Positions 28,001-35,245 of a stretch of 64,000 nt of DNA are shown in pieces. Every line of letters begins with the position of its first letter. Within the stretch, counting starts at the first letter, position 1. The translations under genes and the position numbers were made by a program. Origin of the DNA: Cylindrotheca closterium (taxonomy: Eukaryota; Bacillariophyta; Bacillariophyceae; Bacillariales; Bacillariaceae); the NCBI GenBank assembly GCA_933822405.4, contig CAKOGP040001112.1:802385-866384 (forward strand), in the 5' to 3' direction. Under the pieces are notes generated by a model. It saw only the letters and a program-made list of their open reading frames with translations, was not told the origin of the DNA and searched no databases.

Positions 28001-30248
28001 ATGTGACTTTGAAGTTGCGTCGGGAGTACAGTTCAAATACTTTGCGCATACTGTCGGTGATGGTCTTGATGCGTCGGTTGGTGAGGCGCTCCACAGTACC
28101 GAACTTCAGGTGCCTGGAAATGCTGACCAGGAACGGGACTTTGTTTACAAATAATATGTCAATTGCCAATGTGACCTCTGAATAGAGTTGCTGGATGTGG
28201 TCTGGAATTGGTCCCACCTCGGTCCTTACGTGGCTGTCATTGCGGGAAGTGGTTTTTCCTTTCAGCGATCCGAGATTAGGTCCATAAATGTTGTGGGCCA
28301 CTCTGATGTCTTCCGCTGTCACAGGACAGTCACGGAGCAGATTTTTGTTCACGATATCAGTGAATCGTCGATCTCCTGGTCGGCCGATGATGTTTTGAAT
28401 GTGTCGAGCCTGCGCCGCTCGCATTACAGCCGCTTTGGTGTGCTTGGCTTTCTGCTCTTTCACAGTTTCCAGGAACGTCCATGACGTCTTGCAGTAGTCA
28501 TCGAGGTCGATGTGATACAATCCCTTGTCGGTTGGGAGGAATTCGACCTTCTTGGTACCGCCAAAGTCCACCACGAATCGATCTGCCCCCCTGTTGTCAT
28601 ACACAACGTGGTAGTGCTTGTTGACATCATGGAATGATAGGATGTTGGCGATCCCATCGGGGTTGAACCATACTGGATCCGGATAATCCCCAAAATATCC
28701 CTTCATGTTCAATTGTACCACCCCTGCATTGCATCGGACCTTCAGTCCATGTTGGACCTTGTGAATGTTTTGTAGTAGTGATCGATTGCAAAAGATGTTT
28801 GCTGTAGACCCAGTGTCCAGAACGATCCATGTTACCGGTAGGCCTGATTGCGGGTGGCGCTTGGGAATGAGTTTCACATACGACTTGTTGTTGGAATGGA
28901 GGAAGAGGTGCTCAGTGGTGGAAACGTCTTCATCGACTGCTATGGAGTCAGTATTGACTGGGTTGGTTGAATCGCTAGGTTCCTCAGTGGTCAAATACTC
29001 GTCAACTTCATCGTTATTGTTATTGTTGGATGTGTCAGTGATGTGAGTTTCGTGTTGTTCGTGGTTTCTATTTGGACGTCGCTCAAAATCTCGCCCGCGA
29101 CCACCGCGCCCGCTGCTTCCGCGCCCGCCGTTCCGACCGCCGCCGCTTCTTCCGTTGGGACCGCCGCCGCGACCGCCCGTCCCGCTCTCAGTGGATGGCT
29201 GGCCGTCGGCAAGGAATGACGCACCGATTTCCGAGCTGCGGATGCTTGAATGATACGAGGCAACAAGTGGCTTGCTGTTGTTGAGCAATTCGATAGCTCC
29301 TGACATGGTGGTGGGAAACGTGTCGCTTCCGCTGAACAGTCTTGCATTGTTGGCCTGGGCAATAAGGCCCCCATACCGCTTTCTGTCTGCTCCGAGGAGA
29401 AAAGCCATCGCCATCTCCTTCTCCACAATCTTCTCTTCTACCGCTCTCAGTTCAGCCAGTGTTGGGTCCGATTTGCCGGTCTCTTGAATGAGCCTGGATA
29501 GGGAGGCTCCCATGGGGCAGTCGCAGAATCTGGCCGTATTGGAAAGCTGCATGAAGACTTGAAGGTACTCTGCATTGGTTTGGTTTTCCTTCTGCTTGCA
29601 GGTGTAGGCCTTTCTTTGAGCTTCGACACCCATCATAGTTGGATCAACGTTGGTGGATCCGCCCGTGGCCGCTACGATCTGGAAGACCTTGAGCATGTCC
29701 ATTGAGCTGTTGTTCGCGATGACCGTGCCCCACTTTGGATGGCTCTCAGCAGCGCTCAGGAATGCTGCGGAGCAGTGGCGTTTCAACATTGCGCAAAGAG
29801 CTGCTTCATTTGCCTTGCGCACAGACTTCTCCGCCTCATACTTTTTGTCCTTCTTCAAGTAATCATGTTCTTCCTGTTTGTTGTCCCAATCCGGAAGGTT
29901 TGGTGCAACCAAAGGAGGCAGAGAGAATGGGTCTTTGGCGGTTGAAGTTGATTCTCCCACCATCAGGTAATCGGAAGCATCCTTTCGGTTTGACACGAAG
30001 TAAGCAATGTGGGCCTTCACGACTTGGAGGAATGGGGGCACTCTTGGATCCACGTTTGGGAGCTCATAGTAATATCCCTTGAGCTCTGGTTCCACAGTTG
30101 AAGGGGGCTTGGATTGAGATGCAGCTCCAAACTTGGTGTTGTTCTTTTGCTTGCCTCGCCGATTCCTGTTTCTTGGCCGGATTTGGTCAGACCCGCTGTG
30201 GGCAGGGTCTGGGGGCGACTCGCCTTGGCCGTCGCTTTCAGTTGGCAT
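25005..30248 (-). CDS. Gag-Pol polyprotein of copia element
   Basis: A 1747-aa single-frame polyprotein from the ATG at 30248. Gag covers about 1-400 and ends in an Arg/Gly-rich (RGG) tract instead of a CCHC zinc knuckle. Protease is near 477 (VLDTGSTANIF). The pre-integrase region lacks a full HHCC finger (only ARHIQNIIG and RDCPVT are left). The integrase core has its acids near 698 (LAIDILFV), 751 (LGDPEF) and 776 (VERF). An acidic linker with four 7-residue NTGV repeats follows. Reverse transcriptase has TIDIPGAFMQ (about 1319) and HVDD (about 1421) for the usual YVDD. RNase H has WWVDASF (about 1593) and the HQDNQSA motif. No slip site separates gag from pol, so their ratio must be set in another way. 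Confidence 0.95.
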   Translation of the reverse strand: MPTESDGQGESPPDPAHSGSDQIRPRNRNRRGKQKNNTKFGAASQSKPPSTVEPELKGYYYELPNVDPRVPPFLQVVKAHIAYFVSNRKDASDYLMVGESTSTAKDPFSLPPLVAPNLPDWDNKQEEHDYLKKDKKYEAEKSVRKANEAALCAMLKRHCSAAFLSAAESHPKWGTVIANNSSMDMLKVFQIVAATGGSTNVDPTMMGVEAQRKAYTCKQKENQTNAEYLQVFMQLSNTARFCDCPMGASLSRLIQETGKSDPTLAELRAVEEKIVEKEMAMAFLLGADRKRYGGLIAQANNARLFSGSDTFPTTMSGAIELLNNSKPLVASYHSSIRSSEIGASFLADGQPSTESGTGGRGGGPNGRSGGGRNGGRGSSGRGGRGRDFERRPNRNHEQHETHITDTSNNNNNDEVDEYLTTEEPSDSTNPVNTDSIAVDEDVSTTEHLFLHSNNKSYVKLIPKRHPQSGLPVTWIVLDTGSTANIFCNRSLLQNIHKVQHGLKVRCNAGVVQLNMKGYFGDYPDPVWFNPDGIANILSFHDVNKHYHVVYDNRGADRFVVDFGGTKKVEFLPTDKGLYHIDLDDYCKTSWTFLETVKEQKAKHTKAAVMRAAQARHIQNIIGRPGDRRFTDIVNKNLLRDCPVTAEDIRVAHNIYGPNLGSLKGKTTSRNDSHVRTEVGPIPDHIQQLYSEVTLAIDILFVNKVPFLVSISRHLKFGTVERLTNRRIKTITDSMRKVFELYSRRNFKVTCILGDPEFEPLKQQFPNIQVDCCGADEHVPEVERFIRTIKDRVRSTYNMLPFRRIPKLILEHMIRNAVFWLNAFPALDGVSDTLSPKYIVTGRNVNMKLHVRTEFGAYVQTHEEHSNDMRARTLGAICLGPTGAAQGSHYFMSVATGKRITRQHWTPLPMPTDVIEAVSNRGLQQGMPTTLTFADRHGRELIDDDDEVDDDHDSLYSSSDASATHTHTDDDDISYDSDASDVTLPPPQTPVDDDASAYDDNNSVDDADENDTTHSNDSDSDDPDNDQPPDNAGILPAGVNEHQLQQHQPQFPDENTGVDARNTGVGRGNTGVDARNTGVDSISTQMDPQDGGSTTSDDSDYSSEDDDAREQAAADTQLDELIEEIQQEVQQEVQELQNLTQNQNQQQINDDMDRAYGERGHGRNLRPRKYPTTHGDHQVLIQVPHRDEPVPEYTEMVTLFHHEVAFLTEQMSAKKGLKVFGESGAEAIVAEMHQIHYRNVLSPKYRSQLTPEQRRNALRYLMFLKEKRCGKVKARGCADGRRQRLYKTKEETSAPTVRTESFMITCAIDAKEGRKVMTIDIPGAFMQADTDEIIHVKFEGEIAELLTKVDPALYTKYVAYEGKKPVIYAQLNKNLYGTLQGALCWWKNLSGFLVDELGYEANPYDSCVVNKMINGKQCTIIWHVDDLKVSHMEQEVLEDIASRLSERYGKEAPLTIQRGDVHEYLGVTIDFSEKGKVKFSMDDYVDRLLEETPEDMKGLATSPAANHLFQVKNEPVLLDSKRAELFHHITAKLLYLCKRVRGDLMTAVAFLTTRVSKPDEDDYAKLGRSIKYLRATKYMPLTIELDDKFVMQWWVDASFAVHKDMKSHTGAVLTMGKGAIIAISTKQKINTDSSTVAELVGVHDALPMIMWSRYFIISQGYEVVDNIIHQDNQSAMLLEKNGRSSCGRKTRALDVRYFSITDKIKSGFMRVLHCPTAKMLGDFFTKPTQGTLFRTFRNLIMNPSDQYS
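27013..27096 (-). repeat. 21-bp minisatellite in the integrase-RT linker
   Basis: Four tandem 21-bp units encode NTGVDAR, NTGVGRG, NTGVDAR and NTGVDSI. They lie in a long acidic Asp/Ser-rich spacer between integrase and reverse transcriptase, where length is free to vary. Confidence 0.8.
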
Positions 30249-30249
30249 T

Positions 30250-30263
30250 TTGTTTTCTGAAAA
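30250..30263 (-). other. Candidate primer binding site (self-priming type)
   Basis: The 14 bases right after the 5' LTR read TTTTCAGAAAACAA in element sense. They do not start with TGG as a tRNA-3'-end site would, and only 15 bases separate the LTR from the gag ATG. The same 14 bases are the exact complement of a stretch within the LTR (30384-30397), which would be near the 5' end of the transcript. This fits priming by the element's own RNA, as in Tf1. The sequence is A/T-rich and nearly palindromic, so chance remains possible. Confidence 0.5.
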
Positions 30264-30617
30264 CGTTGAGGCAACGCCAGAAATGCCGATCGACAGCACC
30301 TATGAAGTGACTGTCCCGTCTAACTAATAGAACAGATAGATCCGCACCGCAGGTGTGCTGTAAATCACTTTAGTCTTTTAGAATTTTCAGAAAACAATGA
30401 GGATTGCAAAACACTTTGCAATTGCATTGTATTCTGAACATTCGCTTTCTACTTGTTCTAAAGATTCTCGTTGTCGTAAGCTAATACGTCCACGAGTACC
30501 AGTCATACTCCGACCAATACATTCCAACCAATATGCCGTGGGACATGTAATTGTAATAAACGTGATTGGCGTTCGTGACTGGTGAGTCACTAATGGCAAA
30601 TCAGCTTTGCTCCAACG
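30264..30617 (-). repeat. 5' LTR of the copia element (354 bp)
   Basis: Identical to 24631-24984. In sense orientation an initiator-like TCATTG lies at about 30400-30395, with AATACAAT some 35 bases before it, so transcription may begin near 30398. From there to the gag start no other ATG occurs, in agreement with a leader of about 150 bases. Confidence 0.95.
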
Positions 30618-30622
30618 GAAGC
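30618..30622. repeat. Target site duplication GAAGC, right copy
   Basis: Exact copy of the five bases at 24626-24630, directly after the right LTR. Removing the element and one copy restores an LRR reading frame (RNRSLKRLKW) over the join. Confidence 0.93.
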
Positions 30623-31732
30623 GACTAAAATGGGCCACATACTGTATATGCATTGGGTTACGATGATCAGGAGATTCTCACTCCTGCTGTCTTGGAGACG
30701 CAGCAAGTTGAATCGCTTGAGATCTATGGAGATGAAGAAGACGATCGTTACGGGCACATTCCATTTGATATCTTCAGAGGTGCCCTCTGTAGAGAAGATT
30801 ACCCACTCGAACGTATTCACCTGATCCAAGCTGTGCCATCAAATAGTCCTGTTACAATGAATGGTAATGAATAGAACACCACGATGATAAACTCGTCAAT
30901 GAAGAGCTTCATTTTATACGGTGCCGAAGTTGATTTCCTTCCGTATCATGGAGACTGCCAGCCTGTTTCAATCGATTGATATATTGTGTTTACCAAATTG
31001 CGTGGTATCGGATTTTTCTACTTTGGATCCGGTGTTGCTTGGAAGCAATGCAACTCTAAAGAGTCTGATATATTTATTACGAACTGCAGCATTGGAGGGG
31101 CGGATGCCATTGACTTTTTTCGCAAGTTGCACCACGTGGAGTTGGGAAATTATCCATCCATCCGTAACAATGACTTATATGGAAGAGTGTGGCTGTCGAC
31201 GCGATCCGCCGAAACAAGAGTCTGGAGTGCATCGGCGTCGGTGATTTTGACGAAAACTTCTTCGAGAGGACAAAAATTGCATTGAGTTTAAATCGTGGTG
31301 GACGCCGAGCTCTCGAAGTAGAATCATCTTCGTCGACGCTGCCTGCCAATTTATGGTCAAAGGTACCGGTACTCCAAAGGGCGACGAAAATATTCCACTG
31401 TAACTATTCTTGTAGGGGCATGGATGTTGACCGTACTAGCGACCATGGACCTGAATCATCCACAAGGGCAGACGTTGTGTTTTGGTTGTTGCGAGAAAAG
31501 AGGTTCGGGGAGTGTTTGTAAATTAGTTGAAAAGAACTATCATCGTTTCCTTGATGAACATGGAGCAAGATTTTCTATGATGAGATAGACTTGAAATATA
31601 TATAAACCGGGGCTAGATTCCTGATATTTCAATCCTCTTATGCGTAGTAGTACTCTTGGATGCCTCATTAGTACTAGCCAGTCAGCATCCTATCCTTTTC
31701 ATGTCATCATGTTCATCTAGTCATCAATCGGA

Positions 31733-32719
31733 TTACTTTTTCGCTTTTACCAAAAATGTCCACGCCTTGCAGAGACCCCCATCCAACAATATCGTATTAT
31801 TGGCAGGTTCTCCCTTTCCACTAATGACCTTGATGATTTCATTGCCCAGCATGCCCCCCAGAACCGAACAGACGGCTGGCAATTGAGCGACACCGGCTTT
31901 GGCCAACTGTTGCAAGTCTTCTTTGGAAAGGTGCTCGTCATCCAACTCCACTTGTTGTCCCTTCAAAAAGTCTTGCATGATGGTAATGTCCTCTTCTTGC
32001 GAGGGAAACATTCCAGTTTTGGCTTGGTATTCCAGTAAACAACGATACAAGACATATACTTTGGGAGGTTTCTTGTGGAATCGATTGACGGTCAGGTGCA
32101 AGGGTACTTTGACATATTCCTCCAACGGCAAATATTCTTTTAGGGGCTGTGGTTCCAAGAGTTTCTTGCCCTGTTCGGGTCGGAAGTGATAGTCTTGACC
32201 CAATTCCGTCAAGACGGCCCCATTGAATCCAAAACAATCCGCCAAGTAAAATTGTTTCTTCAACTTGGACGCCACTTGCGCGAGACGAGTGGCTTGGGCT
32301 AGTGGTATTTGCGACGCCACAATGACGGTATAGTCTTTCAGATCGTCGGCTCCGAGATTGGAAACACTCTTTTCCAAAATGGGACATTCTCCCAACAACA
32401 TGTTCAAATCTTCCACCATGGGTTTAACAGCATGCGCCACGCTGCTGTATTTGACCTTTTTGCTGGTCTTTGGGGGAGAAAAGAAATGAGGAGCATCGGC
32501 CATGGCTTCTACGGGCCGAGTATCGCAGAGAGTGGCGGCAATTCCAGCCAGGACCAAATTCTTGATGACTTCCGCCGAAGTTCCAGTGATGTTTACATAT
32601 AAAACCTTGGAGCTCTTCATTTTGGCTTGGGATTCAGCACCCCACAAGCGAATTTGACGATCGTAGATATCAGATTCCTTGAGCGCTTTGGTGGGAGCGG
32701 CGGTGTTGTTGGTGGTCAT
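31733..32719 (-). CDS. SAE1: SUMO-activating enzyme E1 subunit 1 (AOS1/SAE1)
   Basis: A 328-aa protein, the smaller half of the SUMO E1 that adenylates SUMO together with UBA2. Family marks are the opening YDRQIRLWGAESQAKMKSSKVL, NLVLAGIAATLCDTRPV, and the C-terminal LPAVCSVLGGMLGNEIIKVISGKGEP with NTILLDG, close to SAE1. It has no catalytic cysteine domain, as expected for this subunit. Compared with ubiquitin E1-like proteins the nucleotide loop is altered (ITGTSAEVIKNLV), also typical of AOS1. Single exon. Confidence 0.92.
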   Translation of the reverse strand: MTTNNTAAPTKALKESDIYDRQIRLWGAESQAKMKSSKVLYVNITGTSAEVIKNLVLAGIAATLCDTRPVEAMADAPHFFSPPKTSKKVKYSSVAHAVKPMVEDLNMLLGECPILEKSVSNLGADDLKDYTVIVASQIPLAQATRLAQVASKLKKQFYLADCFGFNGAVLTELGQDYHFRPEQGKKLLEPQPLKEYLPLEEYVKVPLHLTVNRFHKKPPKVYVLYRCLLEYQAKTGMFPSQEEDITIMQDFLKGQQVELDDEHLSKEDLQQLAKAGVAQLPAVCSVLGGMLGNEIIKVISGKGEPANNTILLDGGLCKAWTFLVKAKK

Positions 32720-33208
32720 TGTTGTGATGGTATTTGTTTCAATTCAATTGAGATTACGAGAAGGAAATGCGAATGACTCGGGTGATATGCAGTAGAGAAT
32801 GGAGATTGCTGGATGACAATTGCTGGATGATGTCGATCCGAACTAGGTACAGTATGCTTGTGAAGTCTACCTACTTTTTGTCTGAGTTCAGTTGGCTTAT
32901 TGTTGTGGTATTGAATGAGTCCATCGGGTCGTTTCATGTGTTTGGCGCGCTAACTAATAACCCTTGCGTATCAAAGGCACCAGGTACTACTGGTATTAGC
33001 AGACGGAACCTGCTAGACCTTTTTCTTTTTCTAGCTAGAAGCAAGTAGGACTGGTGGATTTTATATCGAATAGGTAGTATGAAATGACTGACTCTAGCAA
33101 CTTGGACGAAAAGTATTATTTCTCTTGTTGTACAATTTTAAAAGCTATTACATTATGAATACAAGTGCAAATGGGCTCAATTGAGCGCCCACAGCGTAGC
33201 AGTTTTTC
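32720..33208. other. Intergenic region, no gene seen
   Basis: 489 bases upstream of the SUMO E1 gene. It contains an imperfect GACAATTGCTGGATGA repeat (near 32810-32830) and nothing coding. Confidence 0.5.
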
Positions 33209-34213
33209 TTAAAATGATATATCACGCATGTCTCTTCTTTCGTTTTGTCCAGATTCTCCAAAAGATTTTCGTCGCCTCTTTCTATATTGAGACACTGTAT
33301 CCAAAAGTTTTCGAACATCAGTTTCCAAGGTTTCCGATACTCGCAAGAGAAAACCACTTGGAGGACTATCGGCTGGTGGTAAAACTTTGCGATCAATGTT
33401 CTCGTTGGTGCTACAACTTCGTTCCAGAATCTTGAGGGATATTTTCGATTTCAAATCCTTCTCGGTCAACAAGCCGTCGTAGTCTCCTCGGCAAGCGCTA
33501 TCGTTCATGACAACTTGTTGATATTTGTCCCAAATTTGTTCGTAGGTCATTCCATGGGCCTGGAAACGCCCGTAGCGCTTGAATTGTCGGATCCCATCGT
33601 AGACAGTGGCGGCAAGACGAGCTGGTACCGTACTTCGTTCGCGAGCATATAGCTTGGCTGCAACCCTCGCCTTGTAGGCGAGTGGTGCTAATTCCTCGGG
33701 TTGTGCGCCGCTCTTGACCAGTTCCATGAGCACACGGGGCATTAGAAAACGATACAATCGTCGTGCCGAACCAGGGTCCAAATCGCCCCACAATCGATTT
33801 CTGTTTCCGCCAAAAACCTTGCGAAGGCTCTTGAGACTGGTATATCGGCTCTCCCACTCGCTTTTGCGGTCGTCATACTGGGTTGGTTGAATATCTACTG
33901 CTGCTGCTGCTGCTGATGATGATGATGATGGTGGTCTCAGTTTGTTGTCTTTCGCATCGTTTCTCAACACCAACCCCTTTCCAAGACGACGATCAAGACT
34001 TGCATGTTCTTCTTCGGAAAACTGCAATGCTGGGTGTGGGATAGTAGTAATATAAGAAGCAGAATCAGAGCTGGACTGAAACGACCTACCCGCGGAAGAA
34101 GTAGCAATCAAAAGAGAGAAAATCAATACACTGAGCGACCATGCCAGTGAATGCTTTGCCCGACTTATTTGGTGGAATGCTGACAATGAATTTTGGAATT
34201 GAATTATCATCAT
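33209..34213 (-). CDS. Unknown protein with N-terminal membrane anchor
   Basis: A 334-aa protein, unrecognised. One hydrophobic segment at about 23-41 (SLAWSLSVLIFSLLIATSSAG) is a signal peptide or anchor. A Ser/Ala run coded by a (CTG)n/(ATG)n-like microsatellite (33898-33930) follows. The rest (about 115-334) is basic and helical, with WESRYTSLKSLRKVFGGNRNRLWGDLDPGSARRLYRFLMPRVL and KARVAAKLYARERSTVPARL as the best-ordered parts; the end is very basic (YRKRRRKSFGESGQNERR). No catalytic motif is seen. Confidence 0.6.
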   Translation of the reverse strand: MMIIQFQNSLSAFHQISRAKHSLAWSLSVLIFSLLIATSSAGRSFQSSSDSASYITTIPHPALQFSEEEHASLDRRLGKGLVLRNDAKDNKLRPPSSSSSAAAAAVDIQPTQYDDRKSEWESRYTSLKSLRKVFGGNRNRLWGDLDPGSARRLYRFLMPRVLMELVKSGAQPEELAPLAYKARVAAKLYARERSTVPARLAATVYDGIRQFKRYGRFQAHGMTYEQIWDKYQQVVMNDSACRGDYDGLLTEKDLKSKISLKILERSCSTNENIDRKVLPPADSPPSGFLLRVSETLETDVRKLLDTVSQYRKRRRKSFGESGQNERRDMRDISF

Positions 34214-34985
34214 GAAGGTTGAACTGAATGTAATATTGCAGTACTGTACGTTTCAGGGAATATAAAGCAATTGAGAAATTTGCAATAAGCTTGAGAGCCG
34301 CGACTGAATCAATCTGTAAGCTCTTTTGACAGCTGCTGAAGGGCTGAGAGTGTATTAGTGGCTTCTTGTCGACAAAATCATAGCTTTTATTTGTTCAGAA
34401 TGTTTTTCTTCTTTTTTTCCGAATTTTGACGTGGCCGTTTCCATTGTTGCTGCCGACCAATCAGAATTCAATGCTCGAATCAATCCACGAAACACCCACC
34501 CAAAGTTTGGTAGAATTTTATAAAAAATAGCACCATACTGTAGAGATCCAAAATCACCAATTTTTTGATGTACTGGCAATTTTAAAAAAAGCCAATAATA
34601 CAGATAGATTCGCTTTTGTTGTTGTGTTTCAATTGATATATAAATATATGTTCAAAGTAAGAATAGGACCACCACCTACCGTTGAAGCACTGAAAATTGA
34701 GTTACTTGGAGGAATGAGGAAGTGACGATAAAAGTCCACGAAAAACCCACCCAAAGTTCTGCAGATTTCTAAAACCTCCAATTGTTAGATATACTGGCAA
34801 TTTAAAGTCAATAACACAGATGGGCTCGCTTTTTTGTTGTGTTTATATTGATATGCTCAAAGTAAGAATGCGACTTATCGTTGGAGCATTACAGTACCGG
34901 TACTGTCACCCATCGTTTCAAACGAAAAATTGAGTTAATCAGTCGAAGTGGTCGAAATTTGACACCATGCAACCGATGCCGATGC
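34214..34985. other. Intergenic region with a diverged tandem duplication
   Basis: No gene is seen. Two related segments, about 34483-34715 and 34735-34938, share in the same order CACCCACCCAAAGTT, ATACTGGCAATTT, a run with ACAGAT...TCGCTTTT, GTTGTGTTT, TCAAAGTAAGAAT and AAATTGAGTTA. The second copy ends near the start of the next gene. A perfect 16-bp palindrome, ACAGTACCGGTACTGT, lies at 34891-34906. Confidence 0.7.
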
Positions 34986-35245
34986 ATGCCTATGCCCACA
35001 ACCTCAAGTGCACCACCTAGGAAAATGATGATGCAATCCGTCATATCGTTTCTCTTCCCTCCCAAACCAGGAGAGTCCAAGGATCTTCCTATTGAAATCA
35101 CCGCCTTGNNNNNNNNNNATGCATGCCTATGCCCACAACCTCAAGTGCACCACCTAGGAAAATGATGATGCAATCCGTCATATCGTTTCTCTTCCCTCCC
35201 AAACCAGGAGAGTCCAAGGATCTTCCTATTGAAATCACCGCCTTG
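34982..35245. other. Assembly gap (10 N) flanked by a 127-bp exact repeat
   Basis: Ten Ns at 35109-35118 stand between two identical blocks, 34982-35108 and 35119-35245. This is the usual mark of two contig ends that overlap but were not merged. If collapsed, the sequence becomes 137 bases shorter and the gene has a single start. Confidence 0.9.

Larger units (their letters stand above)
24631..30617 (-). mobile_element. Intact Ty1/copia (CoDi-like) LTR retrotransposon, 5987 bp
   Basis: A complete element: two identical 354-bp LTRs, a 5-bp target duplication (GAAGC) and a single open reading frame that fills almost all of the interior (15 bases before it, 20 after it). No stop or frameshift is present. 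Identical LTRs mean that the insertion is recent. The polypurine tract before the 3' LTR (around 24985-24995, ACAGGAGTG in sense) is weak. The element landed inside an LRR gene. Domain order (protease, integrase, reverse transcriptase, RNase H) is that of Ty1/copia, not Ty3. Confidence 0.95.
24435..31521 (+). pseudogene. Decayed LRR gene split by the retrotransposon
   Basis: The left piece (about 24462-24630, with an ATG at 24489) ends in RALAKALRRNRSLK, a typical LRR. The element then interrupts it; reading across the GAAGC duplication, the frame continues as KRLKW on the right from 30618 and meets a stop within about 15 codons. Further LRR-like fragments follow in shifting frames: VESLEIYG...PFDIFRGAL (30653-30874), SNATLKSLIYLLRTAALEG (near 31050-31100), CSIGGADAIDFFRKLHHVELG (near 31085-31150), and the diatom LRR end, RRNKSLECIGVGD...LSLNRGGRRAL...VVFWLLREKRFG (31189-31521). 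At least three frame changes show it is not functional. Its family is that of the gene at 1-831. Confidence 0.75.

Noticed and set aside
30249..30299. Upstream extension of Gag-Pol into the LTR
   Set aside because: The frame is open, but the first codon there is GTG; the first ATG in the likely transcript is at 30248.
34881..35165. Frame that reads through the ten Ns
   Set aside because: It crosses an assembly gap and uses duplicated sequence; it is an artefact.
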